Made by a program: the position numbers and the translations under genes | DNA from: an uncultured Bacteroidota bacterium | GTDB taxonomy: Bacteria; Bacteroidota; Bacteroidia; 2-12-FULL-35-15 | DNA: 6,217 nt | Reading direction: 5' to 3' | NCBI GenBank assembly: GCA_903833025.1 | Contig: CAILDT010000910.1 | Span: 1-6,217, forward strand | In this document: positions 4,876 through 6,217 of the stretch, piece by piece | How positions within the stretch are numbered: position 1 is the stretch's first letter | Layout of the letters: each line of letters starts with the position of its first letter | Notes under the pieces: generated by a model | Told to the model about the DNA's origin: nothing | Databases searched by the model: none | What the model saw: only the letters and a program-made list of their open reading frames with translations

Positions 4876-6217
4876 ATGCGAAAAATAGTTTATCATTTTT
4901 TACTCCTCTTACTTATAGCTTCTTGTTCTTCTGTTGAAGATAAAAAAGAAACAAGAACCGTTTTCAAATACAACGAAATGGGTTCCGTTACATCCTTAGA
5001 CCCCGCACACGCCAGTAGTTTCGAGAACATTGCAATTGTAAATCAAGTCTTCAATGGTTTGGTCGAAATGAATGACTCACTCCGCATTCGCCCATCTATA
5101 GCCAAAACGTGGCACATCTCTGCTGATGAACTTACTTATACTTTTAATTTACGGAACGATGTTTTTTTTCACAACAACCAATGTTTTGCAACCGGAAAAG
5201 GAAGAAAAGTAACTGCAAATGATTTCATTTACAGCTTCACCCGCCTTATGGATGCTACTGTTTCCAGTGCCACCACTTTACTTTCTTATGTTGATACATT
5301 ACATCACAAAGGTTTTGAAGCACCCAACGATACCACCTTTTTAATTCATCTTAAAAAACCTTTCGTACCTTTTTTAGGAATATTAACAATGAAATATTTT
5401 TCGGTATTACCCAAAGAAGCAATTACATTCTACGGAGATGAGTTTCGGATTAACCCTGTAGGCACAGGTGCTTTCCAATTTAAGATGTGGGAAGAGGGTA
5501 GTAAAATAGTACTTCTCAAAAATGAAAATTACTTTGAGTATGATGGCAGCAATCGTTTGCCTTATTTAGATGCAGTTGCAGTTTCGTTAATTAAAGACCG
5601 CGAAACTTCTTTCCTTAACTTCCTGAAAGGCACCACCGATATGGTTTCTGGCATTGATGCAATAAATACAGATGAAGTACTTACACCAGAAGGGACTATA
5701 AATGATGAATATAAAAACAAATTCTACTTACAAACAACGCCCTTCCTCAAAACCGATTATTTAGGTTTTGTAATTGATGAAAGTTTACCGATTGTAAAAA
5801 ATTCGCCTGTAAAAATTAAAGCACTTCGCAAGGCAATTAATTATGGCTTCGACCGTAAAAAGATGGTGCAGTACCTGCGGAGAAGTTTGGGAATACCAGC
5901 AACAGCAGGGTTTATACCGCCAGGGTTACCATCCTTTAATGCCTCCATTGTAAAAGGATATGATTACAATACGGATAGTGTGCGAGCATTATTGCTACAA
6001 GCCGGCTTCCCGAACGGAAAAGGATTACCCGACATTTCGCTTGCTACAAGCGGACAATACCTCGAACTTGCTGAATACATACAGTCGCAATTAGGAGAAG
6101 TGGGAATTAAAATAAAAATAGATGTGGAGAAACCTTCTGTGCTTGCAGAAAATTCGGCTAACAGTAAGATTAATTTCTTTCGCAAGTCGTGGGTTGCTGA
6201 TTATGCTGATGAAGAAA
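4876..6217 (+). CDS. Peptide ABC transporter substrate-binding lipoprotein (SBP family 5), 3' end missing
   Basis: The window holds 447 codons; the family is usually around 500-550 residues, so roughly the last 15 percent is missing. A lipoprotein signal is clear: basic MRK, a hydrophobic LLLLLIAS run and the lipobox cysteine at residue 17. The mature protein shows the SBP family 5 (DppA/OppA-like) layout. SLDPAHA at 40-46 opens the fold; RPSIAKTWHISAD at 72-84 and the strand TYTFNLRNDVFFH at 87-99 precede KVTANDFIYSFTRLMD at 111-126, the typical signature region. GTGAF follows at 196-200, KALRKAINYGFDRKKMV at 315-331, and SWVADYADE at 438-446. Members bind di- or oligopeptides, or sometimes other ligands such as nickel or sugars, and hand them to an ABC permease. 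Here it would be anchored to a membrane facing the periplasm. No permease or ATPase gene is in the window, so the ligand stays unassigned. Family confidence is high. Confidence 0.92.
   Translation, partial: MRKIVYHFLLLLLIASCSSVEDKKETRTVFKYNEMGSVTSLDPAHASSFENIAIVNQVFNGLVEMNDSLRIRPSIAKTWHISADELTYTFNLRNDVFFHNNQCFATGKGRKVTANDFIYSFTRLMDATVSSATTLLSYVDTLHHKGFEAPNDTTFLIHLKKPFVPFLGILTMKYFSVLPKEAITFYGDEFRINPVGTGAFQFKMWEEGSKIVLLKNENYFEYDGSNRLPYLDAVAVSLIKDRETSFLNFLKGTTDMVSGIDAINTDEVLTPEGTINDEYKNKFYLQTTPFLKTDYLGFVIDESLPIVKNSPVKIKALRKAINYGFDRKKMVQYLRRSLGIPATAGFIPPGLPSFNASIVKGYDYNTDSVRALLLQAGFPNGKGLPDISLATSGQYLELAEYIQSQLGEVGIKIKIDVEKPSVLAENSANSKINFFRKSWVADYADEE

Noticed and set aside
5964..6185. Minus-strand ORF of 73 codons
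   Set aside because: It is antisense to the well-supported SBP family 5 coding sequence.

Overview
The window looks like a chromosomal fragment from a member of the Bacteroidota, probably a Chitinophagales- or Sphingobacteriales-like lineage. The DNA is AT-rich, starts lack Shine-Dalgarno sequences, and two genes have a TAnnTTTG-type -7 promoter box just upstream. The small FN3-like protein, the lipoprotein and the palindromic intergenic repeats also fit this phylum. The assignment is inference from style, not from a marker gene.

Layout from left to right. (1) Positions 1-537, minus strand: the N-terminal 179 residues of a TPR-repeat protein that runs off the left edge. (2) Positions 538-877: an AT-rich leader with no convincing gene. 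(3) Positions 878-1240: an array of about 5.8 imperfect 63-bp units, richer in G+C than its surroundings. All three forward frames stay open through much of it, so it could be read as a heptad-repeat protein, but it may well be non-coding. It is followed by three 14-bp direct repeats (1263-1304). (4) Positions 1331-2032, plus strand: a 233-aa protein with a helical N-terminal half and an FN3-like C-terminal half. (5) Positions 2041-2297: a foldback (MITE-like or REP-like) element between convergent genes, made of three nested inverted repeats and flanked or overlapped by a 12-bp direct repeat. (6) Positions 2307-3455 and 3511-4746, minus strand: two tandem paralogues of an unrecognised family, probably one transcription unit. 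(7) Positions 4876-6217, plus strand: a peptide-type ABC substrate-binding lipoprotein (SBP family 5), cut by the right edge and divergent from the paralogue pair.

No single pathway links these genes. Three things deserve attention: the 63-bp array and its position before the FN3-like gene, the foldback element, and the uncharacterised tandem paralogue family. No RNA genes, CRISPR arrays, transposases, integrases or recognisable defence genes are visible.
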